A stretch of 7,379 bases of DNA from VRUE01 sp036265675 (lineage in GTDB: Bacteria > Actinomycetota > Thermoleophilia > Solirubrobacterales > 70-9), in the NCBI GenBank assembly GCA_036265675.1, contig DATAOP010000028.1, positions 1-7,379 on the forward strand. The letters run 5' to 3'. Below the pieces are notes generated by a model. That model was not told where the DNA came from. It saw nothing but the letters and a program-made list of their open reading frames with translations, and ran no database searches. Both the position numbers and the translations under genes were made by a program. Shown here piece by piece: positions 1-6,796 of the stretch (position 1 is its first letter; each line of letters starts with the position of its first letter).

Positions 1-2526
1 GAGATCACCGGCCAGACCCAGGAGCAGATCGTCGATCGGCTGATGACCCTCGAGCAGGGGACGAAATTCATGGTGATGGCGCCGGTGGTACGGGGGCGCA
101 AAGGCGAGTACGGCAAGCTCTTCGAGCAGTTTCGCCTCGAGGGCTACTCGCGGGTCCTGGTCGACGGCGAGCTGCGCCGCCTCGACGAGGAGATCGTCCT
201 CGACAAGAAGTACAAACACGACCTCTCGGTCGTCGTCGACCGGCTGGTGATGAAGCCGGACCTGCGCCGCCGCCTCTCCGAGTCGGTCGAGGCCGCCGCC
301 GGCCTCGCCGCCGGGCTCGTCGAAGTCGAGCTCGTCGGCGACAAACCCGCCCGCGGCGGACGCGGGCGCGAGCACGCGGGCGGAATTCTCTTGTTCTCGG
401 AGCAGTTCGCGTGCCTCAACTGCGGCACCTCGATTCCCGAGCTCGAGCCGCGGATCTTCTCGTTCAACTCGCCTCACGGCGCCTGCGACCGGTGCCACGG
501 CCTCGGCTTCCAGCGGGTGATCGACCCGGAGCTGGTCGTCCCCGACCCGACCCTCTCGCTCGAGGAGGGCGCCCTGCAGCCCTGGAACCGGGGCGTCACC
601 TCCTACTGGCGGCGGCTGATCGCCGCCGTCGCCGACGACCACGGCGTCGACATCACCAAGCCCTGGTCGAAGCTGAAGAAGGCCGAGCGCGAGATCTTCC
701 TCAACGGCACAGGTGGCGAACGCCACCAGGTGACCTACACGAACCGGTTCGGACGGCGCCGCTCCTACCGGGTCCGATTCGAGGGGATCCTCAACCAGCT
801 GCAGCGGCGCTACGAAGAGACCGACTCCGACAGCAACCGCGAGCGGATCGAAAGCTACATGGCCGAGCAGCCCTGCCCCGATTGCGGCGGCGCGCGCCTG
901 CGGCCGGAGAGCCTCGCGGTCAAGGTCGGCGGCCTCAGCATCGCCGAGTACAGCGCGCTGTCGGCGAGCGCGGCCGGCGAGTGGATCCGCTCGCTGGAGA
1001 TGAACGAGACCGAGCGGGCGATCGCGCGGCTGATCGTGCGCGAGATCTCCGAACGGCTCGCGTTCCTCGAGAACGTCGGCATCGGCTACCTCTCGCTGGC
1101 CCGCTCGGCGCGGACGCTGTCCGGGGGCGAGGCGCAGCGGATCAGGCTCGCGACCCAGATCGGGTCGAGCCTGGTCGGCGTCATGTACGTTCTCGACGAG
1201 CCGTCGATCGGCCTCCACCAGCGCGACAACGCGAAGCTGATCGCGACCCTCGATCGGTTGCGCGATCTCGGCAACACGGTGATCGTCGTTGAGCACGACG
1301 AGGGGACGATGAAGGCCGCCGACCACATCGTCGATCTCGGCCCGGGCGCCGGCGAGCACGGCGGCCACGTCATCGCCGAGGGGTCGCCGGACACGATCGC
1401 GGCGACCGCGTCCTCGCTGACCGGCCAGTACCTGTCCGGCAAGCGCCGGATCGAGATCCCGGACGAGCGGCGCGAGCCGCGCGGGGCGCTGCTGGTCCGC
1501 AACGCGCGCGAACACAATTTGAAGGGAATCGACGTCGCGGTTCCGCTCGGCGTCTTCTGCTGCGTCACCGGCGTCTCCGGCTCGGGCAAGTCGACCCTCG
1601 TCAACGAGACCCTCCATCACTCGGTCGCGAACCGCCTCCACCAGGCGAAGCTGCGGCCGGGCGCCCACGACGGGGTCGACGGGCTCAGCCAGATCGACAA
1701 GATCATCAACATCGATCAGTCGCCGATCGGCCGGACGCCGCGCTCGAACCCGGCCACCTACACCGGAGTCTTCGACCACATCCGCCAGCTCTTCGCCCAG
1801 ACCCAGGAGGCGCGTGCGCGCGGCTACAAGCCGGGCCGCTTCAGCTTCAACGTCAAGGGCGGTCGCTGCGAGGTCTGCCGCGGGGACGGTCAGATCAAGA
1901 TCGAGATGCACTTCCTGCCGGACGTCTACGTCCCCTGCGAGCAGTGTCACGGGAAGCGCTACAACCGCGAGACGCTCGAGGTCAGGTTCAAGGGCAAGAG
2001 CATCTCCGACGTCCTCGAGATGTCGGTCGAGGAGGCGGTCGGGTTCTTCGAGAACGTGCCGAAGATCGCCCGCCGCCTCCGCACCCTGCACGACGTCGGC
2101 CTCGACTACATCCGGCTCGGGCAGCCGGCGACGACGCTGTCCGGCGGCGAGGCGCAGCGGGTGAAGCTCGCGACCGAGCTCTCGAAAGTCGCGACCGGCG
2201 ACACCCTCTACATCCTCGACGAGCCGACGACGGGGCTGCATTTCGCCGACGTCCAGCGCCTGCTCGACGTCCTCGGCCGCCTCGTCGACGCCGGCAACAC
2301 CGTCGTCGTGATCGAGCACAACCTCGACGTGATCAAGACCGCCGACCGCCTCATCGACCTCGGCCCCGAGGGGGGCGAGCACGGGGGAGAGGTGGTCGCG
2401 ACAGGGACACCCGAGGAGGTCGCGGCGGTGGAGGCCTCCTACACCGGGAGATTCCTCGCCGAGCTCGTCGAGCCGACGCCCGCCAAGCCCGCTTCGCGCA
2501 AACGTCGCGAAGCCGTCGCTGCATAG
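1..2526 (+). CDS. uvrA: UvrA, excinuclease ABC subunit A (5'-truncated by window edge)
   Basis: DNA damage-recognition ATPase of nucleotide excision repair. It works as a dimer in the cytoplasm and loads UvrB at lesions. The frame is open from base 1 and gives 841 residues before TAG. Full-length UvrA is about 940-960 residues, so roughly 110, including the first Walker A, lie upstream; the ATG at 43 is internal. Visible in order: the family stretch APVVRGRKGEY; a first zinc module with CxxC pairs at 412-423 and 484-495; a first ABC signature LSGGEAQR (1117-1140) followed by VLDEPSIGLH; a second Walker A GVSGSGKST (1570-1596); a second zinc module with CxxC pairs at 1867-1878 and 1936-1947; and a second signature LSGGEAQR (2137-2160) followed by ILDEPTTGLH. 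The C-terminal tail is short and basic. No motif is damaged. Glutamate codons are mostly GAG, unlike the next gene. Identification is secure. Confidence 0.98.
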   Translation, partial: EITGQTQEQIVDRLMTLEQGTKFMVMAPVVRGRKGEYGKLFEQFRLEGYSRVLVDGELRRLDEEIVLDKKYKHDLSVVVDRLVMKPDLRRRLSESVEAAAGLAAGLVEVELVGDKPARGGRGREHAGGILLFSEQFACLNCGTSIPELEPRIFSFNSPHGACDRCHGLGFQRVIDPELVVPDPTLSLEEGALQPWNRGVTSYWRRLIAAVADDHGVDITKPWSKLKKAEREIFLNGTGGERHQVTYTNRFGRRRSYRVRFEGILNQLQRRYEETDSDSNRERIESYMAEQPCPDCGGARLRPESLAVKVGGLSIAEYSALSASAAGEWIRSLEMNETERAIARLIVREISERLAFLENVGIGYLSLARSARTLSGGEAQRIRLATQIGSSLVGVMYVLDEPSIGLHQRDNAKLIATLDRLRDLGNTVIVVEHDEGTMKAADHIVDLGPGAGEHGGHVIAEGSPDTIAATASSLTGQYLSGKRRIEIPDERREPRGALLVRNAREHNLKGIDVAVPLGVFCCVTGVSGSGKSTLVNETLHHSVANRLHQAKLRPGAHDGVDGLSQIDKIINIDQSPIGRTPRSNPATYTGVFDHIRQLFAQTQEARARGYKPGRFSFNVKGGRCEVCRGDGQIKIEMHFLPDVYVPCEQCHGKRYNRETLEVRFKGKSISDVLEMSVEEAVGFFENVPKIARRLRTLHDVGLDYIRLGQPATTLSGGEAQRVKLATELSKVATGDTLYILDEPTTGLHFADVQRLLDVLGRLVDAGNTVVVIEHNLDVIKTADRLIDLGPEGGEHGGEVVATGTPEEVAAVEASYTGRFLAELVEPTPAKPASRKRREAVAA

Positions 2527-2532
2527 CGACGG
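2513..2532. repeat. Inverted repeat across the uvrA stop codon
   Basis: CCGTCGCT (2513-2520) is perfectly complementary to AGCGACGG (2525-2532), with the four-base loop GCAT between. In RNA, a G-U pair at 2512/2533 could add one step. The uvrA TAG (2524-2526) sits in the loop and stem. The right arm is shared with the larger palindrome at 2526-2554, so only one of the two hairpins can form at a time. No T-tract follows, so a classical Rho-independent terminator is not supported. It could be a 3'-end stabiliser, a U-less terminator or part of a protein-binding array. The symmetry is seen directly; the function is not known. Confidence 0.6.
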
Positions 2533-2554
2533 TCATGCCTTGCATAACCGTCGC
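2526..2554. promoter_or_regulatory. 29-bp near-perfect palindrome, candidate operator of the sugar ABC operon
   Basis: The outer arms GCGACGGT (2526-2533) and ACCGTCGC (2547-2554) are perfectly complementary. The inner arms ATGC (2535-2538) and GCAT (2542-2545) share the same centre at 2540. Of 14 possible pairs 12 match; only 2534/2546 and the pair flanking the centre fail. The outer half-sites are 21 bp apart centre to centre, about two helical turns, which suits a dimeric repressor or activator. The right half overlaps the candidate -35 hexamer, so binding could block transcription. The centre has an odd number of bases and lacks the central CG step common in LacI-family operators, and no regulator gene is in the window. 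A uvrA transcript 3' hairpin is the main alternative. Confidence 0.55.
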
Positions 2555-2569
2555 GAATAGGGGTACGGT
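2540..2569 (+). promoter_or_regulatory. Candidate promoter of the sugar ABC operon
   Basis: A TTGCAT hexamer (2540-2545) is followed after 18 bp by TACGGT (2564-2569), which fits the actinobacterial TAnnnT -10 pattern. Transcription would start near 2575, leaving a leader of about 33 bases before the ATG at 2609. The -35 matches TTGACA at only three positions, so an activator may be needed or the call may be wrong. The -35 lies inside the 29-bp palindrome. Confidence 0.4.
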
Positions 2570-2592
2570 GGCTGCAGGGGCAGGACGCGTCG

Positions 2593-2600
2593 AAAGGAGA
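2593..2600 (+). promoter_or_regulatory. Strong ribosome binding site for the binding-protein gene
   Basis: AAAGGAGA ends eight bases before the ATG at 2609. It is a good match to the anti-Shine-Dalgarno sequence at suitable spacing, and it fixes the start of the lipoprotein. It is much better than the site in front of the next gene (3708). Confidence 0.8.
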
Positions 2601-2608
2601 TTGCATAG

Positions 2609-3706
2609 ATGTCTACTCTTCTTGGGTTGAGGCGGAGCACTCTGTTGCTCTTCGCGCTTCTGATCGCCGCAGCGGCGATCGTGGCCGGATGTGGAAGCAG
2701 CGGCGGAGGTGGACCGAAGATCGCACTGCTGCTGCCTGAAAACGAAACGCCGCGCTACGAATCCGACGATAGGCCGGATTTCGAAAAGGCGGTGGAAGAA
2801 CAGTGCGAAGACTGCGAAGTCATCTATCTGAATGCCAACGGCGACGCGGAAAAACAGCAGAGCCAGGCGGAATCGGCGCTGACCCAGGGCGCGGAAGTCC
2901 TCGTCGTCGATCCGTTTGACTCCAAATCTGCAGCGTCGATAGCCGAAAAGGCGCAGGCTCAGAACGTGCCCGTGGTCAGCTATGACCGCCTGATCGAAAA
3001 CGCCGAAGTCGACGCCTACGTCTCCTACGAAAACAAAAAAGTCGGCGAACTTCAGGCCGAAACTCTGTCGAAAAAACTCAAAGAAGACGGCAAAGCCAGC
3101 GGCCCGATCATCATGATCAATGGCGATCCGGCCGACCCGAACGCGGCGGGGTTCAAGGAAGGCGCGCACATCGGGTTTGAAAAAGCGGGCGTCGAAATCG
3201 CGAAGGAATACGACACGCCCGGCTGGTCGGCGGAAAACGCACAGCGCGAGGCTCAGCAGGCGATCACCGCGCTCGGCAACGACGGCTTTGCCGGCATCTA
3301 CGCCGCCAACGACGACACCGGCGGCGGCGCGATCGCCGCGATGAAGGGCGCCGGCATCAATCCCGAAGAAAGGCCGACCACCGGTCAGGACGCGACCGTC
3401 GCCGGCCTGCAGCGGATCCTCGCCGGCCAGCAGTACATGACGGTCTACAAGGAAATCGAACCCGAGGCCTCGATCAGCGCGGAAATCGCGATCGCCCTCG
3501 CCGAAGGCGAAGAAGTGCCGAAAGAACACCTGACCGGCGAAGTCGAAAACGGGAAGGTGAAGGTCCCTGCGGTGGAACTCGAACCGAAAGCCGTGGTGAA
3601 GGACAACGTCAAGAGCACCGTGGTCGCCACTGGGTTCGTCAGCCCCTCGGAACTCTGCACCAGCGCCTTCGCGTCGGCATGCAAGGAAGCCGGGATCTCG
3701 GGGTGA
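2609..3706 (+). CDS. xylF: XylF-like sugar ABC transporter substrate-binding lipoprotein
   Basis: Extracytoplasmic receptor that would capture a monosaccharide and deliver it to the permease at 4505. Of its 365 residues, 1-27 form a lipoprotein signal peptide: Arg8-Arg9, a hydrophobic core, then lipobox V25-A26-G27-C28 and a Gly/Ser linker. The mature part is a type I periplasmic-binding fold. Stretches recalling E. coli XylF are SYDRLIENAEVDAYVSYENK (124-143), KVGELQA (144-150), the NGDP motif (171-174), YAANDDTGGG (231-240) and GQDATVAGLQRILAGQQYMT (259-278). Cys66/Cys69 and Cys350/Cys358 are likely disulfide pairs. It is the first gene of the operon, with a strong ribosome binding site. 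Codon use is odd: 38 of 40 Glu are GAA and about half of Lys are AAA, unlike its neighbours. Family membership is firm. Xylose as substrate is inferred from resemblance; glucose or another aldose is possible. Confidence 0.9.
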   Translation: MSTLLGLRRSTLLLFALLIAAAAIVAGCGSSGGGGPKIALLLPENETPRYESDDRPDFEKAVEEQCEDCEVIYLNANGDAEKQQSQAESALTQGAEVLVVDPFDSKSAASIAEKAQAQNVPVVSYDRLIENAEVDAYVSYENKKVGELQAETLSKKLKEDGKASGPIIMINGDPADPNAAGFKEGAHIGFEKAGVEIAKEYDTPGWSAENAQREAQQAITALGNDGFAGIYAANDDTGGGAIAAMKGAGINPEERPTTGQDATVAGLQRILAGQQYMTVYKEIEPEASISAEIAIALAEGEEVPKEHLTGEVENGKVKVPAVELEPKAVVKDNVKSTVVATGFVSPSELCTSAFASACKEAGISG

Positions 3707-3707
3707 G

Positions 3708-4508
3708 ATGGGTAACGGCACTCCACTCTTAGAGCTGGAGGATGTAAGCAAGCGATTCGGCCCGGTCCAGGCTCTGGACCGGGTCGACTTCGCCGTCAAC
3801 GCCGGCGAGGTGGTTGGCCTCGTCGGCGACAACGGCGCCGGCAAGTCGACGCTGGTGAAGACGATCGCGGGGATCCACACGGCGGATTCCGGCGACATTC
3901 GCTTCGAAGGGAAAGAAGTCTCGATCTCCCGCCCCCAGGACGCCACCGAACTGGGGATCGCGACCGTCTATCAGGATCTCGCCCTGTGTGACAACCTCGA
4001 CGTCGTCGCCAACGTATTCCTCGGCAGCGAGGAGGTTTCCCCGGGTATCGGGCAGCTCTCCCGCCAGCTCGACGAGGCGCGCATGGAGCACCAGACCGCC
4101 GAGCTTCTCTCCAACCTGGCGGTAACGATCCCGAGTCTGCGCAGCGAGGTCGGCACGCTCTCCGGCGGCCAGCGCCAGCAGGTGGCGGTGGCACGCTCAC
4201 TGCTGGGCGAGCCGAAGGTGGTGCTGCTCGACGAGCCGACGGCTGCGCTCGGAGTCGCCCAGACCGAGCAGGTGCTCAACCTGATCAAACGCCTGAAAGA
4301 GCGCGATCTCGGGGTCGTGGTGATCAGCCACAACCTCGTCGACGTCTTCGAGGTCGCGGACGAGATTTTCGTCCTTCGGCTGGGACGCGCCGCCGGGACC
4401 TACCAGGCCGATGCGACGACCGAGGAGCACGTCGTAGCGGCGATCACCGGTCTTGGCGACGACGACGAGGCCGCTCGCGGAAATCGGAACGAGGAGGACT
4501 CCGAGTGA
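3708..4508 (+). CDS. Sugar ABC transporter ATP-binding protein (single ABC domain)
   Basis: Cytoplasmic ATPase that powers import through the permease encoded next. At 266 residues it holds one complete nucleotide-binding domain: Walker A GDNGAGKST (40-48), Q-loop Gln89 in VYQDLAL, signature LSGGQ (151-155), Walker B VVLLDEP (171-177) with Glu176, and H-loop His208 in ISHNLVDVFEVAD. It ends in an acidic, probably disordered tail (about 250-266). E. coli XylG carries two fused ABC domains in about 510 residues. This protein has one, so it should act as a homodimer, as in the single-domain sugar importers found in many actinobacteria. It starts 1 bp after the previous stop, with only a weak GGGGTGAG upstream, so translational coupling is likely. 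Its 3' end overlaps the permease start by four bases. Glu codons are 21 GAG to 3 GAA. Confidence 0.93.
   Translation: MGNGTPLLELEDVSKRFGPVQALDRVDFAVNAGEVVGLVGDNGAGKSTLVKTIAGIHTADSGDIRFEGKEVSISRPQDATELGIATVYQDLALCDNLDVVANVFLGSEEVSPGIGQLSRQLDEARMEHQTAELLSNLAVTIPSLRSEVGTLSGGQRQQVAVARSLLGEPKVVLLDEPTAALGVAQTEQVLNLIKRLKERDLGVVVISHNLVDVFEVADEIFVLRLGRAAGTYQADATTEEHVVAAITGLGDDDEAARGNRNEEDSE
4491..4498 (+). promoter_or_regulatory. Ribosome binding site deciding the GTG start of the permease
   Basis: GAGGAGGA lies inside the end of the ATPase gene and ends six bases before GTG at 4505. It supports the GTGA start/stop overlap over any start further downstream. Confidence 0.7.
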
Positions 4509-5725
4509 GCGAGACGGTCGAGAGGGCGAGGGAGACCGTTGCGGACCTCAAAAGTGCCCCGCGTCCGGCCGAGACCCTGCGGCGCCTGATCCAGGGCGAC
4601 CTCGCCTCGCTGCGTGTCGTCATCGGCCTGGCGGTGATCTGGGCGATCTTTCAATTCGAGAACGATCGTTTCCTCTCAGCCGAGAACCTGACCAACCTGG
4701 GCCTTCAGATCACCGCGATCGGGTTGATCTCGGTCGGGATCGTGTATGTCCTCCTGCTCGGCGAGATCGACCTGTCGGTCGGTGCCGTCAGCGGTCTGGC
4801 GGCCGCCTGCATGGCGGTGCTCAATGTCAAGCACGGCTGGAGCCCTTACCTGGCGATCGCGGCGGCGGTCGTGGTCGGCTGCGCGATCGGTGTCCTTCAG
4901 GGCTCGCTATTCACCCGCTTCGGCATCCCGTCCTTCGTCGTCACCCTCGCCGGCCTGCTGGCCTGGCAGGGAGCCCTCTTACAGGTGCTCGGGTCGACCG
5001 GCTCCATCAACCTCACCGACTCCAAGATCACCGGCCTGGCCAATACCTTCTACTCGGACACGGTCGGCTGGATCCTCCTCCTCGCCGGCCTCGTGGCCTT
5101 CGGAGCCGTCCTCTATTTAGGGCATCGAAGACGGATCGCAGCGGGACTGGAAGAGCAGAGCCCGACAGCGCAGATAGTGCGCTTCGTCGGCGTCGCCATA
5201 GTGGCGCTCGCCGCCGTTCTCATCTTCAACTCTGACCGGGGCGTGCCGCTGGCGCTGCTGATCCTGCTCGGCTTCGTGGTCGGGATGGAGTACGTCGTCA
5301 AACAGACCGGCTTCGGCCGCCACGTCTTCGCCGTCGGCGGCAACGCCGAGGCCGCGCGGCGGGCAGGGATCCCGGTCACCCAGGTGCGAATCGCGGTGTT
5401 TGGCATCGCCGGGACGATGGCGGCGATCGGTGGCGTCATGGCCGCATCGCGGCTCCTGGCCGTAAATCAAAACTCCGGCGGGAACGAACTTCTGCTGCTT
5501 GCGATCGCCGGTCCGGTGATCGCCGGGACGAGTCTCTTCGGCGGCCGCGGCTCGGTCTGGACCGCCCTCCTCGGCGCGCTCGTGATCGGCTCGATCTCAA
5601 ACGGCATGGACTTGCTCGCCCTTTCCTCGGCGGTCAAGTTCATGGTCACCGGCGGCGTCCTGCTCTTGGCCGTGATCGTCGACGCTGTGGCGCGTCAGCA
5701 ACGGCAGGCTTCAGGCCGCGCCTGA
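4505..5725 (+). CDS. xylH: XylH-like sugar ABC transporter permease
   Basis: Inner-membrane channel subunit of the importer, BPD_transp_2 (ribose/xylose permease) family, 406 residues with a GTG start set by the GTGA overlap and a good ribosome binding site. After a charged cytoplasmic N-terminus (1-35) there are about ten hydrophobic segments, roughly at 36-50, 67-85, 91-107, 114-134, 141-162, 187-205, 227-241, 247-264, 294-315 and 328-394 (the last covering more than one helix). Family landmarks are GEIDLSVGAVSG (86-97), IPSFVVTLAGLLA (141-153), RGVP near 245, the cytoplasmic loop GRHVFAVGGNAEAARRAGI (271-289) that should contact the ATPase, and GTSLFGGRGSV (341-351). The layout, including the RGVP loop between the two halves, follows E. 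coli XylH (about 393 residues). It is the last gene of the operon. The family is certain; the transported sugar is not. Confidence 0.92.
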   Translation: MSETVERARETVADLKSAPRPAETLRRLIQGDLASLRVVIGLAVIWAIFQFENDRFLSAENLTNLGLQITAIGLISVGIVYVLLLGEIDLSVGAVSGLAAACMAVLNVKHGWSPYLAIAAAVVVGCAIGVLQGSLFTRFGIPSFVVTLAGLLAWQGALLQVLGSTGSINLTDSKITGLANTFYSDTVGWILLLAGLVAFGAVLYLGHRRRIAAGLEEQSPTAQIVRFVGVAIVALAAVLIFNSDRGVPLALLILLGFVVGMEYVVKQTGFGRHVFAVGGNAEAARRAGIPVTQVRIAVFGIAGTMAAIGGVMAASRLLAVNQNSGGNELLLLAIAGPVIAGTSLFGGRGSVWTALLGALVIGSISNGMDLLALSSAVKFMVTGGVLLLAVIVDAVARQQRQASGRA

Positions 5726-5726
5726 A
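5710..5726. terminator. Hairpin at the permease stop codon, possible terminator
   Basis: TTCAGGC (5710-5716) and GCCTGAA (5720-5726) form a perfect 7-bp stem with a three-base loop that encloses the TGA at 5723-5725. No T-tract follows on either strand. It sits at the end of the ABC operon in a convergent arrangement, so a U-less terminator or 3'-end protection is plausible but unproven. Confidence 0.4.
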
Positions 5727-5755
5727 ATCAGTCGCCGCCTCCTCTGCTCTCGCTC

Positions 5756-5785
5756 GGGCCAGAAGAAACAGAAATGGACTGGCCC
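5756..5785. terminator. Hairpin in the convergent spacer, possible bidirectional terminator
   Basis: GGGCCAG (5756-5762) and CTGGCCC (5779-5785) are perfectly complementary around a 16-base A-rich loop. The element lies between the convergent permease and kinase genes, where a bidirectional terminator is expected. The long loop and missing T-tract make this a weak call. I see nothing else in the 5726-5810 spacer. Confidence 0.35.
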
Positions 5786-5810
5786 TCGCTTCCGCGTCCG
5801 GGGGCGGCTA

Positions 5811-6767
5811 TCAGGAGACGAGCAGGGAGGCGCCGATCGCCCCGCCGAGGTCGCCGAGCGAGGCGACCCTCACCGCCGGCGGGCGCTCGTCGACGAAGAG
5901 GTGCTTGCCCATCTCCTTCGTCAGCGGGTCCATCAACCGGGCCCCGAACCGGATCCCGAGGCCGCCACCGAGCACGACCGCCTCGGGGTCGATCAGGTTG
6001 ACGGCCGAGGCGATCCCGGTGCCGAGCATCTCGATCGCCCGCTCGATCAGCTTTTCGGTGAGGTCGTCGCCATGGTCGAGCGCCCGCTCCCAGATCCCGC
6101 TGGTGAGGCGCTCTTTTTCGTGCTTCTCCATCAGCTTGAAGAGGTCGGTCTTGACCCCCTCCGAGTGCTGACGCCTCGCCTCGGCTTCCATCGCGCCGCG
6201 GCCGGCGTAGGCCTCGAGGCAGCCCTTGCGCCCGCACGGGCACTTGGCGCCGCCGCGCTTGACGACGATGTGGCCGATCTCACCGGCCGCGCCGCGGCCC
6301 AGCCACGGCTCACCGTCGAGGACGAGGCCGCCGCCGACCCCGGTTCCCCAGAAGACGCCGAGCAGGCTCGAGAACTCGCGCGCCGCGCCGAGGTGGAACT
6401 CGGCTTCGGTCGCGACCTGGACATCGTTGCCGACCTTGACGCTCGTCCCGAGCGCCTCGGTGAGGGTTTCTGCGAGTGGGAAGCTTCCGTTCCAGCCAGG
6501 AAGGTTGCGGGCATCGGAGACGACGCCGGTCTTCTCGTCGGCGTCACCCGGCGAGCCGACCCCGACGCCCTCGAGGCCGGAGGGCTCGACGTCCGCCGCC
6601 TCAGCCGCCTCGCGCAGCGCGGTCGACATCGCCTCGGCGACGTCCTCCGGGCCGCCCGCGGTGGGGGTCGGCCGGCGCGCTTCGCCCAGCACCTTGCCGG
6701 CGCCATCGACGATCACGGTCTGGATCTTCGTCCCGCCGAGGTCTATTCCACCTCGCAGCTTGGCCAT
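5811..6767 (-). CDS. ROK-family sugar kinase (glucokinase-like)
   Basis: Cytoplasmic ATP-dependent kinase, probably phosphorylating glucose or a related hexose at C6. It has 318 residues, the usual ROK kinase length. Motifs: ATP-binding loop GIDLGGTK (7-14), NLPGWNG (88-94), catalytic-base motif GND with Asp115, GTGVGGG (141-147), GEIGH (162-166), and the ROK zinc motif: His166 followed by C176-x-C178-G-x2-G-C183-x-E185. No N-terminal helix-turn-helix precedes the kinase domain, so this is an enzyme and not a NagC/XylR-type repressor. The start at 6767 is chosen because the kinase motif begins at once and GAAAGGG (6773-6779) lies five bases upstream; the frame stays open further upstream only as a shadow of the divergent gene. 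It converges on the ABC operon, which suggests it could phosphorylate the imported sugar. Glucokinase activity is likely; N-acetylmannosamine, fructose or another sugar is not excluded. Confidence 0.93.
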   Translation of the reverse strand: MAKLRGGIDLGGTKIQTVIVDGAGKVLGEARRPTPTAGGPEDVAEAMSTALREAAEAADVEPSGLEGVGVGSPGDADEKTGVVSDARNLPGWNGSFPLAETLTEALGTSVKVGNDVQVATEAEFHLGAAREFSSLLGVFWGTGVGGGLVLDGEPWLGRGAAGEIGHIVVKRGGAKCPCGRKGCLEAYAGRGAMEAEARRQHSEGVKTDLFKLMEKHEKERLTSGIWERALDHGDDLTEKLIERAIEMLGTGIASAVNLIDPEAVVLGGGLGIRFGARLMDPLTKEMGKHLFVDERPPAVRVASLGDLGGAIGASLLVS

Positions 6768-6796
6768 CGCCACCCTTTCGTGCTCGGCTGCGGCGC

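Noticed and set aside
411..1292. Plus-strand frame of 293 codons inside uvrA
   Set aside because: It is an Arg/Ala/Pro-rich, low-complexity shadow of uvrA, typical of alternate frames in high-GC genes.
2526..2560. Classical Rho-independent terminator of uvrA
   Set aside because: The stem is strong, but the following bases are GAATAGGGG with no T-tract. A U-less terminator is kept only as an alternative in the palindrome entry.
2351..3946. Minus-strand open frame of 531 codons antisense to the uvrA end, the binding protein and the ATPase start
   Set aside because: It is a shadow frame. Its Phe-rich stretches are the antisense of the many GAA codons, it crosses three genes and an intergenic regulatory region, and it shows no family motif.
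4453..5235. Plus-strand frame of 260 codons overlapping the ATPase end and the permease
   Set aside because: It is Arg/Pro/Gly-rich with no membrane segments or motifs, and the permease in the other frame is unmistakable.
5811..6767. ROK protein as the transcriptional repressor of the operon (NagC/XylR type)
   Set aside because: There is no N-terminal DNA-binding domain; the kinase motif GIDLGGTK begins at residue 7.
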